DNA of 64,000 nucleotides, taken from Pempheris klunzingeri. Taxonomy: Eukaryota > Chordata > Actinopteri > Acropomatiformes > Pempheridae. How positions within the stretch are numbered: the stretch's first letter is position 1; each line of letters opens with the position of its first letter. Below the pieces are notes generated by a model. It ran no database searches and was not told the origin of the DNA. It saw only the letters and a list, made by a program, of their open reading frames with translations. The position numbers and the translations under genes were made by a program. The DNA lies in the NCBI RefSeq assembly GCF_042242105.1, contig NC_092012.1, positions 20,369,043 through 20,433,042 of the forward strand, read 5' to 3'. Of this stretch, positions 62,199-64,000 are shown in pieces.

Positions 62199-64000
62199 CT
62201 GAAGGGGGGGTGGGGCAGAGAGAAAGAGATGTAGAAATATTTCATAGTATCCTAAATAAAGGAACACTAGGACACAACAAATCTAATTGACTTTTCAAAA
62301 CAACACACCGCCCATCATCACCCTTCACACCACTATGTGTGTACATGTACACCAAACAACAACAGCAGCAGACAGAAGACAGAATTTAATCTACTCTAAA
62401 AAAGACAGACTGCCAATGAAACACACACAATGACCCACATTATGACGGCTTCTCTCATGCACACGCACACACCAAAGTGCTGAAAGTATCATTACTACAA
62501 TCCTGTTGACTGTAGAAAGCTCAACTGTAAAAAGTGTTTGTTGCCTTTTAGCGAAGACTACGTGAGTGTGTGTGCATGAAAAAACTAGCCAGTGTGTATG
62601 CGAGCGTGTACCTTGTGACCTTGGGTTTGTAGTTTTCCATATTCAAATATATCCACATATTCAAATTAGATAAGATAAACTGCCAAGCTCTTGTGACCTA
62701 CTGGCACATGAAGAGGAGTCGCCATTTTTAAGACATTGCACAATGTCAGTGCAGCAAAAATCATAAGACCAAGAGTCAAGAAAATTGGTAAGTGTCTTGC
62801 AATATGCACCCAACACTCAGGCACATAAAAGGACACTCACTGACCTCAAGGTGGCGCTGTGCCAATCAAGGATATGTTTTCACAATTATCTCTCTCTTTT
62901 GCTATATAAATGTCAAATTTTACTACTTTTTCTCCTTTTTTGAGAACTTGTGAGAAACTATAGTCAAAGGAAATTTCAATATGTCAGTCTATTTTCACAT
63001 AATACATTTTCAGACCCGTGTCTCTAAGTTCATTTTTATTATCATTTATTTATTATATCTCTCTTTATATTTATCTAGATACATTTGTATGAAATTTGGT
63101 TTGCACAATCTATGGTTCAGAATTTTATCATCACATTTTGACTGTTTTAATTATTTCAAGTTCAAGCTAAAATAAAATACTCCAGTTTTGTACAAGTGAT
63201 GTCATTTCCATAACTTCTGAAAGGGTCAGTAAGTCACTTTCTCTGCAGTTTCTTTCCCTCTACTTGAATGTCTAATGCTTGACTACCACCATTAATGATT
63301 AGCAGCAATAAGAATGGTGGGGTAATTCACCAAACCACGCTGTTATCATATTTTCCTTATGATTCTGCAAAGAAATTGAGTGCAATACAGTCTTCTGTGG
63401 TATATCATAATGTACCGGAAGAGAAAAATACTCCAGTAAAATGGCAAAGATAAGGAATCGGTGTATGGTTATGATCACAACTGCAGGCATCATTGACAGC
63501 AAAAGTATCATTTTACACTGAAAAGCCTACAGTAAGAATATATAGATTTGTTTATTTATATATATTGGCTGGCCCTAGGCTGCCTCACAATTTTGCCTGT
63601 TATCAATAATGAGCGACTACTGAAAGGAACCAACATTAATAGACAAAAATTTATACTAAAGACTAGTAGTTATCAATTAATTGAAAACATAAAGACACCT
63701 TACATTTTTGTCACTTAATTAACCCTGTTATTAAAAGGGACTCACAGCGAAGCAAAACTGGAAATGAATAAAACATGAATGAATTGCTAGTGGTTTTAAT
63801 ATTGAGAAGACAGGATAAAGAGGCGTTAGTTTCCTGAGTCCAACTATGAGGCAGAGTGTGTCCGTTCAGCAAAATGTTGTCTTTGTGAATAAAAAAAAAG
63901 TTTCTGTTTGTTCTCTCTTTCCTTGTCAACTCTGGGAAGTGTAGGTGCATAAATTAAAGGGAGCACATGTGCAGTTTTGCGTGGGAGAAAATTGCCTGTT
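62199..64000 (-). other. tspan15: tspan15 intron sequence, no exon recognised
   Basis: The sequence upstream of the first visible tspan15 exon is AT-rich. No CCG-motif exon of the large loop and no transmembrane-coding exon was found on the minus strand. No other gene or clear repeat is seen. Confidence 0.5.

Overview
The window is nuclear DNA of a ray-finned (teleost) fish. It has multi-exon vertebrate genes with GT-AG introns, long AC/GT microsatellites, several Tc1-like DNA transposons of fish type, tRNA-derived repeats and LINE fragments. There is no bacterial, viral or organellar gene organisation. Gene models were built by hand: exon ends were placed at splice signals and every exon length was checked for reading phase. 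Gene names rest on recognised protein motifs and on the known human 10q21-q22 neighbourhood.

Left third (1-28.6 kb), compact and gene-rich: the last 37 codons and 3'UTR of rufy2 (+); complete hnrnph3 (-, 10 coding exons, 405 aa); complete pbld (+, 10 exons, 287 aa); complete dna2 (-, 25 exons, 1400 aa). hnrnph3 and pbld are head to head across a ~0.6 kb promoter region. rufy2/hnrnph3 and pbld/dna2 are tail to tail, with facing poly(A) signals only 98-160 bp apart. The same neighbours occur in human, but the rufy2-hnrnph3-pbld block is inverted relative to dna2.

Middle (28.6-50.7 kb), repeat-rich: a broken minus-strand LINE with nested insertions; an internally deleted Tc1-like element with ~215 bp inverted repeats; a two-exon, six-finger C2H2 zinc-finger gene of the fish-expanded type (370 aa); an apparently intact Tc1-like transposon whose 340-aa transposase has an uninterrupted frame and a DD34E triad; an L1-like fragment split by a tRNA-related repeat with a perfect 12-bp target duplication; a 1.2-kb dispersed repeat; and a second tRNA-derived SINE.

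Right third (50.7-64 kb): mostly non-coding sequence, then the last three exons of a tetraspanin, most likely tspan15 (-). Its final intron holds two dead Tc1-like copies.

Most notable signals: (1) the last dna2 intron is a U12-type AT-AC intron, with ATATCCTTT donor, TTCCTGAAC branch site and AC acceptor; (2) a frame-breaking 139-nt exon of hnrnph3 has weak splice sites and sits in dense G-runs, the binding motif of hnRNP H itself, which suggests splicing autoregulation; (3) hnrnph3 keeps an N-terminal qRRM absent from the mammalian orthologue; (4) the intact Tc1-like transposon; (5) a cluster of GCTAA/TTAGC motifs in the hnrnph3-pbld promoter.
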